Of a DNA stretch of 64,000 nucleotides, positions 43,810 to 52,034 are shown piece by piece. The DNA lies in assembly GCF_040409815.1 (NCBI RefSeq), contig NZ_CP099959.1, forward strand, positions 620,001-684,000, given 5' to 3'. Made by a program: the position numbers and the translations under genes. Below the pieces are notes generated by a model, which saw only the letters and a program-made list of their open reading frames with translations, was not told the origin of the DNA and ran no database searches. Each line of letters begins with the position of its first letter. The stretch's first letter is position 1. Origin of the DNA: Polynucleobacter sp. UK-FUSCHL-C3. Lineage in GTDB: Bacteria; Pseudomonadota; Gammaproteobacteria; Burkholderiales; Burkholderiaceae.

Positions 43810-44388
43810 GTGCAGTATTTACGAATCGCGACGTTAGCACTAGGACTTATTTGTTCCAGCGCAACGTCGCTTTCGTTTGCGCAGGATATTAGCGCAAAGA
43901 TTCAGGTATGCGGCGCTTGTCATGGCCTTGATGGTAATTCCAAGATTGTAGGCACCCCATCCTTGGCGGGACAGCCCAAGACGTTTTTAGAAAACCAGAT
44001 GGTGATGATCCGAGAGGGTATGCGCGACATCCCTGCTATGAAAGGACAGCTAGATGGATTAAGCGATGCCACAATTGTTGCGATCGCCAAGTTTTACACC
44101 AATAGCCCAGCCATATCGCAAGCAGGACCACGCAATCCCGCCTTATTTGAAAAGGGTCAAGTCATTTCAAAGGAAGCGCTGTGTGGTACTTGCCATTTAC
44201 CCAACTACGTTGGTAGAGATCAGATGCCTCGGATTGCGGCTCAGCGTGAAGATTATCTCTTGTATAGCATGCGACAGTTTCGCTCTAACCAGGCTACAGG
44301 CAGAGATACAATCATGGCGGCATCTCTATATGGCATGAGTGATGATGATCTAAAAGCCATTGCACATTACCTCTCACAATTAAAGTAA
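43810..44388 (+). CDS. Dihaem cytochrome c
   Basis: A 192-residue exported protein with a signal peptide (to about residue 25) and two CxxCH haem sites: C34-H38 (CGACH) and C125-H129 (CGTCH), plus Met ligands probable in DIPAMKG and GMSDDD segments. It is a cytochrome c4/c553-like protein. It starts at GTG 43810, 14 bases after the PQQ-type dehydrogenase, and is the natural electron acceptor of that enzyme, feeding the terminal oxidase or the photosynthetic chain. Confidence 0.92.
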   Translation: MQYLRIATLALGLICSSATSLSFAQDISAKIQVCGACHGLDGNSKIVGTPSLAGQPKTFLENQMVMIREGMRDIPAMKGQLDGLSDATIVAIAKFYTNSPAISQAGPRNPALFEKGQVISKEALCGTCHLPNYVGRDQMPRIAAQREDYLLYSMRQFRSNQATGRDTIMAASLYGMSDDDLKAIAHYLSQLK

Positions 44389-44392
44389 ACCT

Positions 44393-44791
44393 ATGACTGC
44401 ATTCATTGATCGCGTTGACCACTTAGTACTCACCGTCACGGATATCGAGAAAACCACCCTGTTTTATGAGAAGACTCTTGGATTTGAGCGCGAGTTCTTT
44501 AAGGGCCCGGAAGGACAACCCCGTTATGCACTCTTGTTTGGGCAATACAAAATCAATTTACAAGATAAACAAACAGAAACACCTACAAAAGCCAGGGTGC
44601 CCACCATCGGCGCAGGCGATTTTTGCTTAATCTCTAAAGTTCCTTTGGACGAGTTCATAGTCCATCTGAAAAAAATTGGGGTTCCAATTGATACAGGACC
44701 CGTTCAAAGGCGGGGTGCTTTAGGCCCGATTCGGTCAGTTTATTTCCGGGATCCGGATGGAAATTTGGTCGAAGTGGCGGAATACATCTAG
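44393..44791 (+). CDS. VOC superfamily (glyoxalase-like) protein
   Basis: A 132-residue single-domain vicinal-oxygen-chelate protein: RVDHLVLTVTDIEKTTLFYE at residues 7-26 with a metal-type His, YALLFGQYKINL near 46 and the C-terminal FRDPDGNLVEVAEY with a metal-type Glu. It begins 4 bases after the cytochrome gene stop and the operon ends at the hairpin after it. The reaction is not evident; it could act on a product of the dehydrogenase. Confidence 0.88.
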   Translation: MTAFIDRVDHLVLTVTDIEKTTLFYEKTLGFEREFFKGPEGQPRYALLFGQYKINLQDKQTETPTKARVPTIGAGDFCLISKVPLDEFIVHLKKIGVPIDTGPVQRRGALGPIRSVYFRDPDGNLVEVAEYI

Positions 44792-44814
44792 CAAAAATCC
44801 CATTTTTAGCTCTC

Positions 44815-44841
44815 AAAAGCCTCCACTTGGAGGCTTTTTTT
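44815..44841 (+). terminator. Rho-independent terminator between the PQQ module and the puc operon
   Basis: AAAAGCCTCC (44815-44824), loop ACTT, GGAGGCTTTT and a T-run to 44841. It isolates the puc promoter from read-through. Confidence 0.93.
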
Positions 44842-44915
44842 ATTTCATTAATTCACTGATTTATATAGGTATTTTATTAAAAGACCATAAAAAATCTATT
44901 TAAAGAGCTTAGATA

Positions 44916-44933
44916 TGTATATTTTTATTGACA
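44916..44933. promoter_or_regulatory. PpsR/CrtJ-type box 1 (TGT-N12-ACA), over the puc -35
   Basis: TGT at 44916-44918 and ACA at 44931-44933 with exactly 12 bases between them, the consensus of the photosynthesis repressor PpsR/CrtJ. Its right half is the -35 hexamer itself. It is 8 bases from box 2. Confidence 0.8.
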
Positions 44934-44955
44934 AATATTTATGTAAATTTAGAAT
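44928..44955 (+). promoter_or_regulatory. Sigma-70 promoter of the puc operon
   Basis: TTGACA (44928-44933, 6 of 6) and TAGAAT (44950-44955, 5 of 6) with a 16-base spacer. Transcription would start near 44962, leaving a leader of about 100 bases before pucB. Both elements are covered by PpsR-type boxes, so repressor and polymerase binding would be exclusive. Confidence 0.8.
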
Positions 44956-44959
44956 TACA
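44942..44959. promoter_or_regulatory. PpsR/CrtJ-type box 2 (TGT-N12-ACA), over the puc -10
   Basis: TGT at 44942-44944 and ACA at 44957-44959, again 12 bases apart. The -10 hexamer lies wholly inside. The 8-base gap to box 1 is the spacing at which CrtJ is known to bind two palindromes cooperatively in Rhodobacter. Confidence 0.8.
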
Positions 44960-44983
44960 CCTAGAAAATAAAGGTTATTAAGA

Positions 44984-45023
44984 TTTTTGTGGCAGAGAGT
45001 GCCATAAAACCCGCGTGCGGGTT
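44984..45023 (+). promoter_or_regulatory. Two stem-loops in the puc leader RNA
   Basis: Stem 1: TTTTTGTGGCA (44984-44994) pairs with TGCCATAAAA after a GAGAG loop (one G-U pair). Stem 2: AACCCGC (45008-45014) pairs with GCGGGTT (45017-45023). The A residues at 45008-45009 belong to both, so the two forms partly compete. No T-run follows stem 2, so it is not a terminator; mRNA stabilisation or control is likely. Confidence 0.55.
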
Positions 45024-45062
45024 GAGCACGAGAAGTAGGGTGTCTTTCAAAGGGAGAAAACT

Positions 45063-45215
45063 ATGTCAGACCCAAATAAGGTATGGCCTACAGGCTTAAC
45101 TGAGGCCGAATCTGAGGAGTTACACCGTAATCTGATCCAAGGCACGCAGTTTTTTGGCATGATCGCAGCTCTTGCCCATTTACTTGCGTATATTTATTCG
45201 CCCTGGCTGAAATAA
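45063..45215 (+). CDS. pucB: LH2 antenna beta polypeptide
   Basis: A 50-residue light-harvesting beta subunit: polar N-terminus with LTEAESEELHRNLIQGTQ, one membrane helix FFGMIAALAHLLAYIY and the PWLK end. His39 in the helix is the bacteriochlorophyll ligand (ALAHLLA) and His21 is the second conserved His. An AAGGGAG ribosome site precedes ATG 45063. It pairs with PucA to form the peripheral antenna ring. The distinction from LH1 (pufB) rests on the following pucA/pucC genes and the absence of puf reaction-centre genes. Confidence 0.93.
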   Translation: MSDPNKVWPTGLTEAESEELHRNLIQGTQFFGMIAALAHLLAYIYSPWLK

Positions 45216-45227
45216 GGAGATAAAAAA

Positions 45228-45434
45228 ATGATTTACGGAAAAATGTGGTGTGTAGTAAAGCCTTCAGTAGGCATCCCATTATTTTTGGGCGCTTGCGCAG
45301 TTGGCTCATTCGCTGTTCATACAATGATTCTCAACAATACAACGTGGGTTAAAGCATTCTTGAACGGCAATGCTGCAGCAACAGCTTCAGCATCAGCATC
45401 AGCGGCACCGGCGGCACCTGCAGCGAAGAAGTAA
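45228..45434 (+). CDS. pucA: LH2 antenna alpha polypeptide with Ala/Ser/Pro tail
   Basis: A 68-residue alpha subunit: N-terminus GKMWCVVKPSVGIPLFLGA, membrane helix with the ligand His31 (SFAVHTMIL), the TTWVKAFLNG stretch that holds the aromatic Trp near the B850 pigments, and a tail of about 20 residues made of Ala, Ser and Pro ending in KK. A similar Ala/Pro-rich tail is known from the LH2 alpha of Rubrivivax gelatinosus, also a betaproteobacterium. A strong AAGGAGAT site precedes the ATG. It is 12 bases after pucB. Confidence 0.94.
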   Translation: MIYGKMWCVVKPSVGIPLFLGACAVGSFAVHTMILNNTTWVKAFLNGNAAATASASASAAPAAPAAKK

Positions 45435-45453
45435 AGTACTTTAATTTTTCACT

Positions 45454-45483
45454 AGTCCGAGGTCGGCGGGTCTCGGACTTTTT
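45454..45483 (+). terminator. Intercistronic hairpin with T-run between pucA and pucC
   Basis: AGTCCGAG (45454-45461) pairs with CTCGGACT (45472-45479) over a 10-base GC-rich loop, followed by TTTTT. It sits inside the operon. Most transcripts should stop or be protected here, so pucBA would be far more abundant than pucC, as the stoichiometry needs. Confidence 0.85.
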
Positions 45484-45536
45484 ACTTTTAGAGACGGAGT
45501 CTTGACAACAGATTATGCTGATGGTGAGATTCAATT

Positions 45537-46952
45537 ATGAAACGCCTTAGTCAAAAACTTGTGCAATCGTGGGCCAACTTAGGTCCAAGGTTTTTACCTT
45601 TTGCGGACGCCGCCACTCCTGATTTACCGCTTTCTCGACTGCTCCGACTTTCACTCTTTCAGGTTTCAGTTGGCATGGTTTTGGTGCTACTGATTGGGAC
45701 CTTAAATCGGGTCATGATTGTTGAGCTTGGTGTACCTGCATCCCTCGTGGCTGTGATGGTCTCCTTGCCCCTTGTGTTTGCCCCATTTCGGGCCTTAATT
45801 GGGTTTCGTTCGGATACGCATCGTTCGGAACTGGGATGGCGTCGGGTTCCCTATATGTGGATGGGAACCTTAGTGCAATTTGGTGGGTTAGCGATCATGC
45901 CATTTGCATTATTGGTTCTATCGGGCGGCGGTCAATCAGCAAGTGCGCCAGCATGGATTGGACAAGCCTCTGCGGCCTTGGCGTTCTTGCTGGTGGGTGC
46001 TGGAGTTCATATTACCCAGACCGTGGGCCTTGCACTCGCTACGGACTTAGCACCACAAGAATCGCAACCCAAAGTGGTGGGACTCATGTACGTGATGCTC
46101 CTACTAGGAATGATTGTGAGTGCGTTTATCTTTGGGGCGGTCCTTGAAGAATTTACCCCAGGACGTTTGATTCAAGTGATTCAGGGATGTGCTATCACCA
46201 CCATGATCTTGAATGTGATTGCGCTCTGGAAGCAAGAATCACGAGATCGCAGCAGACGCTTTAAGAATCCAGATCAACCGACCTTTAAGCAATCGTGGGA
46301 TCTTTTTTGCCAAGGTGAACATGCCCTACGTCGTTTATTGGCGGTAGGACTCGGTACGATGGCGTTTACGATGGAAGATGTCTTGCTTGAGCCTTATGGT
46401 GGCGAGATATTGAAATTGAGCGTTAGTTCTACTACCTACCTGACGGCTGCTTTAGCATGTGGCGGGCTCTTTGGTTTTGCATTAGCGTCGCATATTTTGA
46501 GCAAAGGGGCTGATCCATTTCGGATGGCCAGTATTGGGGCGATGGTAGGCCTTCCCGCATTTATGGCTGTGATTGTTGCTGCGCCGATGGCCTCAGCCTA
46601 CCTATTTAGTTTCGGAGTTTTCTTAATCGGCTTTGGGGGCGGTCTCTTTGGTCATGGCACGCTCACTGCAACCATGAACCTTGCACCTCCAGAGCAACGT
46701 GGATTGGCATTGGGAGCGTGGGGCGCAGTACAGGCAACCGGCGCCGGAGTGGCAGTAGCGCTCGGAGGAATTATTCGGGACATTGTGAACTACTTTGCCA
46801 TGCGAAATAGCTTGGGAGAGAGCTTGGCTGATCCTAGCACCGGCTATGTTGCAGTGTATTTAATTGAAATGATTTTATTAATGGCAACCATCATTGCGAT
46901 GGCGCCTCTGATCAAAAGCAAGTTACCAGTGCGTAAATTACAGACGAGTTAG
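45537..46952 (+). CDS. pucC: PucC antenna assembly protein (BCH2/MFS-like)
   Basis: A 471-residue protein with twelve membrane segments of the PucC/LhaA/BCH2 branch of the major facilitator fold. Recognisable parts are LLIGTLNRVMIVELGVPASLV near residue 58 and DTHRSELGWRRVPYMWMG near 92, and TMAFTMEDVLLEPYGGEIL near 275, all typical of this branch. It is needed for assembly of antenna complexes in the inner membrane, not for transport of a drug. It starts 102 bases after pucA, beyond the hairpin, with GGTGAG as ribosome site. Confidence 0.93.
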   Translation: MKRLSQKLVQSWANLGPRFLPFADAATPDLPLSRLLRLSLFQVSVGMVLVLLIGTLNRVMIVELGVPASLVAVMVSLPLVFAPFRALIGFRSDTHRSELGWRRVPYMWMGTLVQFGGLAIMPFALLVLSGGGQSASAPAWIGQASAALAFLLVGAGVHITQTVGLALATDLAPQESQPKVVGLMYVMLLLGMIVSAFIFGAVLEEFTPGRLIQVIQGCAITTMILNVIALWKQESRDRSRRFKNPDQPTFKQSWDLFCQGEHALRRLLAVGLGTMAFTMEDVLLEPYGGEILKLSVSSTTYLTAALACGGLFGFALASHILSKGADPFRMASIGAMVGLPAFMAVIVAAPMASAYLFSFGVFLIGFGGGLFGHGTLTATMNLAPPEQRGLALGAWGAVQATGAGVAVALGGIIRDIVNYFAMRNSLGESLADPSTGYVAVYLIEMILLMATIIAMAPLIKSKLPVRKLQTS

Positions 46953-46986
46953 AAGAGTATTAATCAACCGTGAAGAGGAGAGTGAT

Positions 46987-47070
46987 ATGGCTGCAGGATA
47001 TGTAATTGCAATTTTAATTGTGGCGATTGGTGCAATGGTTGCGATACGGAATATGAATCGCCGTAAGTAG
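46987..47070 (+). CDS. 27-residue single-span membrane peptide in the puc operon
   Basis: ATG 46987 is preceded by a strong GAAGAGGAGAG (46971-46981) and opens a 27-codon frame: a short AAG start, one hydrophobic helix GYVIAILIVAIGAMVAI and a basic end RNMNRRK. It starts 34 bases after the pucC stop. Small one-helix gamma subunits are known in some antenna complexes, and this peptide has the size and topology for such a role, with the basic tail in the cytoplasm. It has no His for pigment binding. I do not recognise it as a described gene. Confidence 0.65.
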   Translation: MAAGYVIAILIVAIGAMVAIRNMNRRK

Positions 47071-47286
47071 TTACTTGGAATCACCTCTGCGTTTTTTACC
47101 CAGAAACGATTCCACGACGATGGAGCAGAACACCGCTCCAATAATGGCAGTGATGACGGCCATTATAGGCCCGCTGATCTGCATGCCAAAGTCATAGCCA
47201 AACTTAAGGCCAAGGCAAACGGCTAGCAAGTAGGGGATCAGAAAAAGATAGTCTTTGGTGCCTTTCATCAGCATTATCTTACCCAT
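47071..47286 (-). CDS. Hypothetical two-helix membrane protein
   Basis: A 71-residue protein with two hydrophobic segments (FLIPYLLAVCLGLKFGYDFG and IMAVITAIIGAVFCSIVV) and a basic end GKKRRGDSK. It is convergent with the 27-residue puc peptide gene, stop against stop. ATGs at 47286, 47274 and 47268 are all possible starts. No family is recognised. The gene ends directly at the puc operon, with no terminator between them visible. Confidence 0.6.
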   Translation of the reverse strand: MGKIMLMKGTKDYLFLIPYLLAVCLGLKFGYDFGMQISGPIMAVITAIIGAVFCSIVVESFLGKKRRGDSK

Positions 47287-47359
47287 TCTTTGGGCCTGAG
47301 CAAATAACTTTGATCAGGGACATAATGGGATCATCACAAAATAGCCTAGGAGTAAAACC

Positions 47360-47818
47360 ATGGTCAAAATGAAACATCTCATTGCTGCCCTTTTTGTTGC
47401 GAGCGCATCATTCTCCTATGCGGCAGATACAACCCCGTCGTCTTCAGCCTCGTCGTGGCAAGCAGAAGCCCAGAAAGAAATCAAGGCGAAGAACTATGAT
47501 GGCGCAATTAAAACTCTCTTGGCTGCTAATGAACCAAACTCAGCAGACTGGAATAATCTGCTGGGCTATGCCCAACGTAAGAAGTCTCCACCGGATTTAA
47601 ATGCGGCAGAGCGTTATTACCAAGCAGCCTTAAAAATAGATCCAAAACATAAGGGTGCTTTGGAGTACTACGGCGAACTCTTTCTGATGAAAAATGATCT
47701 TCCAGGCGCAGAACAAATGTTGGCACGTCTGAATAAGGTTTGTATTTTCTCGTGCGAGGAATACCGGGATTTAAAAGAAGAAATTGCAAAGTACAAGGCC
47801 AAAAAGGGCTCAAAGTAG
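47360..47818 (+). CDS. Exported tetratricopeptide-repeat protein
   Basis: A 152-residue protein with a signal peptide ([22 protein letters not shown], cleaved near 22) and two to three TPR-like helix pairs ([25 protein letters not shown] and [26 protein letters not shown] as regions) and a C-terminal [11 protein letters not shown] with a likely disulphide. It is periplasmic. AGGAG at 47348-47352 precedes the ATG. It stands alone ahead of fbp by 79 bases and gives no hint of partner. Confidence 0.82.
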   Translation: MVKMKHLIAALFVASASFSYAADTTPSSSASSWQAEAQKEIKAKNYDGAIKTLLAANEPNSADWNNLLGYAQRKKSPPDLNAAERYYQAALKIDPKHKGALEYYGELFLMKNDLPGAEQMLARLNKVCIFSCEEYRDLKEEIAKYKAKKGSK

Positions 47819-47897
47819 GACATTCTCAAAAACTCAGGGTTCTGGCTCAATATCTGAGAAAATAGAGGTTTCATTAATAAGCCTAAAGACCCCCACC

Positions 47898-48908
47898 ATG
47901 GAAGCAGGGAGAACCAGACTTTCTGACCATTTAAGCCAGCAGCTTGACGCAGATCAGTCGATTCATCGGGATTTAGGAAAACTCATCCTCGATATTGCCA
48001 CCGCCGTTCAAGAAATTGCCATATTGACCTCGCAAGGGGCATTAGCTGGGGTCTTGGGTAATTTAGCCAGTCAAAATGTTCAGGGCGAGACCCAAAAGAA
48101 ACTCGATGTTCTCTCCGATGAGATCCTCATTCAAACCTTTCGATCGGGGAACTTAGTCGCTGGCATTGCCTCTGAAGAAAATGATGAGCCGATTGCTAAT
48201 AAAAATGGTGGGCCTTTTCTGTGTTTGTTTGACCCCTTAGATGGCTCTTCTAATATTGATGTCAACGTTTCGGTGGGAACGATCTTTTCAATTCAGCATG
48301 CCCCTAAAGATCGCAGCCCACAGTTAGCGGATTATTTACAGCCGGGCAGAAAACAAATTGCTGCGGGCTATGCGGTGTATGGACCATCCACAATGCTCGT
48401 ATTAAGTATCGGTAGGGGCACTCATGGATTTACTTTGGACGCCAGCTCCGGTGAGTTCATCCTGACCCATCCCAATATTCAGATCCCCGCAGACACCAGT
48501 GAGTTTGCAATTAATGCGAGCAATGAGCGTTTTTGGGAAGCACCCGTTGCGCGCTACATTAGTGAATGCAAAAAGGGCAAGACCGATGTGCGGTCCCGCG
48601 ACTTTAATATGCGTTGGATTGCTAGTATGGTTGCGGATGTACATCGCATCCTAATGCGCGGTGGCATATTCATGTACCCCAAAGATACAAAAGATTTAAG
48701 TAAGCCAGGGCGTCTTCGCCTAATGTATGAAGCCAATCCTATGAGTTTCGTGGTGGAGCAGGCAGGCGGTTTGGGATCCACAGGACGTCAACGTATCTTG
48801 GATCTAAAACCAGAAAGTATTCATCAACGTGTTCCTGTTGTTTTGGGATCGCGCAATGAAGTCGAGCGGGTTGAGCAGTATCACCGTGAACACGATAGTA
48901 CAAATTAA
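47898..48908 (+). CDS. fbp: Fructose-1,6-bisphosphatase class I
   Basis: A 336-residue class I FBPase with the metal-binding signature [11 protein letters not shown] near residue 112, the SDEILIQTF stretch before it, and [21 protein letters not shown] near 238. The frame can be extended 38 codons upstream, but these overlap the TPR gene and ATG 47898 (CCACCATGG) is followed by family-like sequence. It hydrolyses fructose bisphosphate in gluconeogenesis or the Calvin cycle (CbbF). It is followed 8 bases later by transketolase. Confidence 0.93.
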   Translation: MEAGRTRLSDHLSQQLDADQSIHRDLGKLILDIATAVQEIAILTSQGALAGVLGNLASQNVQGETQKKLDVLSDEILIQTFRSGNLVAGIASEENDEPIANKNGGPFLCLFDPLDGSSNIDVNVSVGTIFSIQHAPKDRSPQLADYLQPGRKQIAAGYAVYGPSTMLVLSIGRGTHGFTLDASSGEFILTHPNIQIPADTSEFAINASNERFWEAPVARYISECKKGKTDVRSRDFNMRWIASMVADVHRILMRGGIFMYPKDTKDLSKPGRLRLMYEANPMSFVVEQAGGLGSTGRQRILDLKPESIHQRVPVVLGSRNEVERVEQYHREHDSTN

Positions 48909-48916
48909 TCTTGGAT

Positions 48917-50908
48917 ATGAGCACAGCACAAATTACTAGTAGAGAGTTAGCCAATGCGATTCGTTTCTTAGCCATCGATGCGGTAGAGAAATCAAAATCG
49001 GGTCACCCCGGAGCTCCGATGGGCATGGCAGATATTGCCGAGGTGCTCTGGCGCCATCATTTAAACCATAATCCAGCAGATCCACATTGGATCAATCGTG
49101 ATCGCTTTGTACTCTCTAATGGCCATGGTTCGATGTTGATCTATGCCCTGTTGCATCTGACCGGTTACGCAGTCTCGATTGAGGATATTAAAAACTTTAG
49201 GCAGTTGCATAGCATTACTGCCGGACACCCCGAGGTGAACATTACGCCAGGGGTCGAGACCACCACCGGACCATTAGGTCAGGGCCTAGCAAACGCAGTA
49301 GGCATGGCTCTTGCCGAATCGCTTCTTGCTAAACGCTTTAACCGTCCAGGACATACGATCATCGATCACCATACCTATACCTTCTTAGGCGATGGTTGCT
49401 TGATGGAGGGTATTAGTCATGAGGTTTGTTCTCTCGCGGGCGTTTGGGGGCTGAACAAATTAATTTGCTTCTACGATGACAACGGCATCTCGATTGATGG
49501 TCATGTCGATGGTTGGTTCAAAGACGATACGGCAAGTCGGTTTAAAGCCTATGGCTGGAATGTCATTGGTCCGATCGATGGGCACGATGCTCAAGCAGTA
49601 AATGCCGCCACGACCGCCGCTCAATCTGAAACCGCCAAACCGACTCTGATCATCTGTAAAACTACCATTGGTTTGGGCGCACCGAATATGGCAGGCACGC
49701 ATGATGTTCATGGAGCACCCTTAGGTGAGAAAGAGGCTGCAGCAACCCGCGAAGCTTTGGGTTGGAAGTATGGTCCCTTTGAGGTCCCTGCGCCGATTAA
49801 GACTGCTTGGGACGCAGTAGAGAGCGGTAAAGCAAAACAGGCCCAATGGAATGAGCAATTAGCAAAGTATCAAGCGGCATTCCCAGAGCTAGCCAAAGAG
49901 CTGATGCGTTGCGCTACTGAAAAGCTACCAGCGACTTGGTCATCCACCAAGACTCAATTGTTTGCCAGCATGAAGGCAATAGAATCACCAACCGCCAGTC
50001 GTAAATCCTCTCAACAAACTTTAGATATCCTGGTGCCCGCATTACCAGAACTCCTTGGTGGGTCAGCAGACCTTACCGGTTCAAACCTCACGGCTGCGAA
50101 GACCAGCATTACCTGGCATCACAAGACCGATCAAGCTGCAAACTACATTTCTTATGGAGTGCGTGAGTTTGGTATGAGCGCCATCATGAACGGGGTGGCA
50201 TTGCATAAAGGATTTATTCCCTATGGCGGCACCTTTGCGGTGTTCTCCGACTATGCGCGCAATGCGATTCGCATGAGTGCTCTCATGAAGCAACGCGTTA
50301 TTTATGTTTTAACCCATGACTCGATTGGTCTGGGTGAAGATGGCCCCACCCATCAACCGATTGAGCATGCGGCGAGTTTGCGTCTCATTCCTCATCTCGA
50401 TTTGTGGCGTCCTTGCGATGGCTTTGAAACTGCGATTGCTTGGACTGCTGCGATTCAGCGCACCGATGGGCCGAGTGCTTTGTTCTTGTCTCGACAAAAC
50501 TTGCCACAACTCAGTAAGAACATCAGTGAAGCCGATGTGATGCGAGGGGGCTATGTCTTGTCGGATTGTGAGGACAAACCGGATGCGGTCTTAATCGCAA
50601 CGGGGTCTGAAGTTGGCCTAGCTATGCAAGCGCAAGAAATTCTGCGTACTCAAGGAAAGTCCGTGAGCGTGGTTTCCATGCCATGCACTTCTCTATTTGA
50701 TCGCCAAGATAAAAGCTGGCAAGAAAAGGTGTTACCAAGCGGCATCAAACGGATTGCGATCGAAGCGGGTCACCCCGACCCGTGGTGGAAGTATGTTGGT
50801 TTAGATGGCGCCGTTGTGGGTATTAATCGTTTCGGTGAGTCTGCTCCAGCCGCCGCAGTATACAAAGCATTGGGTGTGACGGTTGAGCACATTGTGGAAC
50901 TCGTATAA
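48917..50908 (+). CDS. tkt: Transketolase
   Basis: A 663-residue thiamine-diphosphate enzyme: [20 protein letters not shown] near residue 26, the ThDP motif [12 protein letters not shown] near 155 continuing to the N-D pair in [12 protein letters not shown], and the pyrimidine-binding [21 protein letters not shown] region near 465. It moves two-carbon units between sugars in the pentose phosphate and Calvin cycles. The frame starts at TTG 48911, but ATG 48917 is the likely start. It is 27 bases before fba. Confidence 0.95.
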   Translation: MSTAQITSRELANAIRFLAIDAVEKSKSGHPGAPMGMADIAEVLWRHHLNHNPADPHWINRDRFVLSNGHGSMLIYALLHLTGYAVSIEDIKNFRQLHSITAGHPEVNITPGVETTTGPLGQGLANAVGMALAESLLAKRFNRPGHTIIDHHTYTFLGDGCLMEGISHEVCSLAGVWGLNKLICFYDDNGISIDGHVDGWFKDDTASRFKAYGWNVIGPIDGHDAQAVNAATTAAQSETAKPTLIICKTTIGLGAPNMAGTHDVHGAPLGEKEAAATREALGWKYGPFEVPAPIKTAWDAVESGKAKQAQWNEQLAKYQAAFPELAKELMRCATEKLPATWSSTKTQLFASMKAIESPTASRKSSQQTLDILVPALPELLGGSADLTGSNLTAAKTSITWHHKTDQAANYISYGVREFGMSAIMNGVALHKGFIPYGGTFAVFSDYARNAIRMSALMKQRVIYVLTHDSIGLGEDGPTHQPIEHAASLRLIPHLDLWRPCDGFETAIAWTAAIQRTDGPSALFLSRQNLPQLSKNISEADVMRGGYVLSDCEDKPDAVLIATGSEVGLAMQAQEILRTQGKSVSVVSMPCTSLFDRQDKSWQEKVLPSGIKRIAIEAGHPDPWWKYVGLDGAVVGINRFGESAPAAAVYKALGVTVEHIVELV

Positions 50909-50935
50909 CTAGAGATTGGGATAGAGGAAAAAAGA

Positions 50936-52000
50936 ATGGCATTAATTTCGTTAAGACAGTTACTGGATCACGCAGCAGAGCATCAGTATGGCCTGCCAGC
51001 ATTTAATGTCAATAATATGGAGCAGATCCATGCCATCATGCAGGCAGCGGATCAGTTAGATAGCCCTGTGATTTTGCAAGCTTCTGCCGGCGCACGTAAA
51101 TATGCAGGAGAACCTTTTTTGCGGATGCTAGTAGAGGCAGCAGTGGAGCAATACCCGCACATTCCAATTTGTATGCACCAAGATCATGGTGCTTCACCAG
51201 CGGTTTGCCAAGCATCGATTCGTAGTGGTTTCTCGAGTGTAATGATGGACGGTTCTCTAAAAGAGGATGCTAAAACGCCTGCGGACTTTGCCTATAACGT
51301 TGATGTGACCCGTCGAGTGGTTAATATGGCCCATGCTGTTGGTGTATCCGTTGAGGGCGAGTTGGGTTGCCTTGGGTCACTTGAAACCGGCCAAGCAGGC
51401 GATGAGGACGGCAGTGGTGCTGAAGGAGTCTTGGATCACTCGCAACTATTAACCGATCCAGACGAGGCCGCTGACTTCGTGGCCAAGACCCAGGTCGATG
51501 CTTTAGCCATCGCAATCGGTACCAGTCATGGTGCTTATAAGTTCACCCGCCCACCAACAGGCGATATCTTAGCGATTGATCGTATTAAAGCTATTAATCA
51601 ACGTATCCCGAATACGCATTTGGTTATGCACGGCTCCTCGAGTGTTCCTCAAGAGTGGCTTGAGATTATTCGGCACAACGGTGGCAAGATTAAAGAGACC
51701 TATGGCGTCCCGGTCGAAGAAATCGTGGAAGGCATCAAACATGGTGTGCGCAAAATTAATATTGATACCGATATTCGTTTGGCAATGACCGGTGCGATCC
51801 GTCAGTTCTTTACCCAACACCCCGAAGAGTTTGATCCTCGTGCATTCTTAAAGGTTGCTACGGCAGCTGCCAAAGGGATTTGTGAAGCGCGCTTTAAGTC
51901 TTTTGGCTGTGCTGGTCAAGCAAGCAAGATTAAGGTAATCCCCTTGGAAAAGATGGCAACACGCTATGCTAAAGGTGAACTCAAGGCAGTGATTCAGTAA
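50936..52000 (+). CDS. fba: Fructose-bisphosphate aldolase class II
   Basis: A 354-residue class II aldolase of the CbbA type: zinc ligands in [11 protein letters not shown] near residue 78, [10 protein letters not shown] near 140, [10 protein letters not shown] near 204 and [11 protein letters not shown] near 243, with [11 protein letters not shown] near 282. It splits fructose bisphosphate to two trioses. GAGGAAA (50924-50930) is its ribosome site. It lies between tkt and gap in a single-direction cluster. Confidence 0.96.
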   Translation: MALISLRQLLDHAAEHQYGLPAFNVNNMEQIHAIMQAADQLDSPVILQASAGARKYAGEPFLRMLVEAAVEQYPHIPICMHQDHGASPAVCQASIRSGFSSVMMDGSLKEDAKTPADFAYNVDVTRRVVNMAHAVGVSVEGELGCLGSLETGQAGDEDGSGAEGVLDHSQLLTDPDEAADFVAKTQVDALAIAIGTSHGAYKFTRPPTGDILAIDRIKAINQRIPNTHLVMHGSSSVPQEWLEIIRHNGGKIKETYGVPVEEIVEGIKHGVRKINIDTDIRLAMTGAIRQFFTQHPEEFDPRAFLKVATAAAKGICEARFKSFGCAGQASKIKVIPLEKMATRYAKGELKAVIQ

Positions 52001-52034
52001 CAATGTATTCGTTAATAGAGTAAAGAGGAAGAAG

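Noticed and set aside
45501..45536. TTGACA-like hexamer ahead of pucC as a second promoter
   Set aside because: No acceptable -10 element lies 15-19 bases downstream, so I see no support for a separate pucC promoter.
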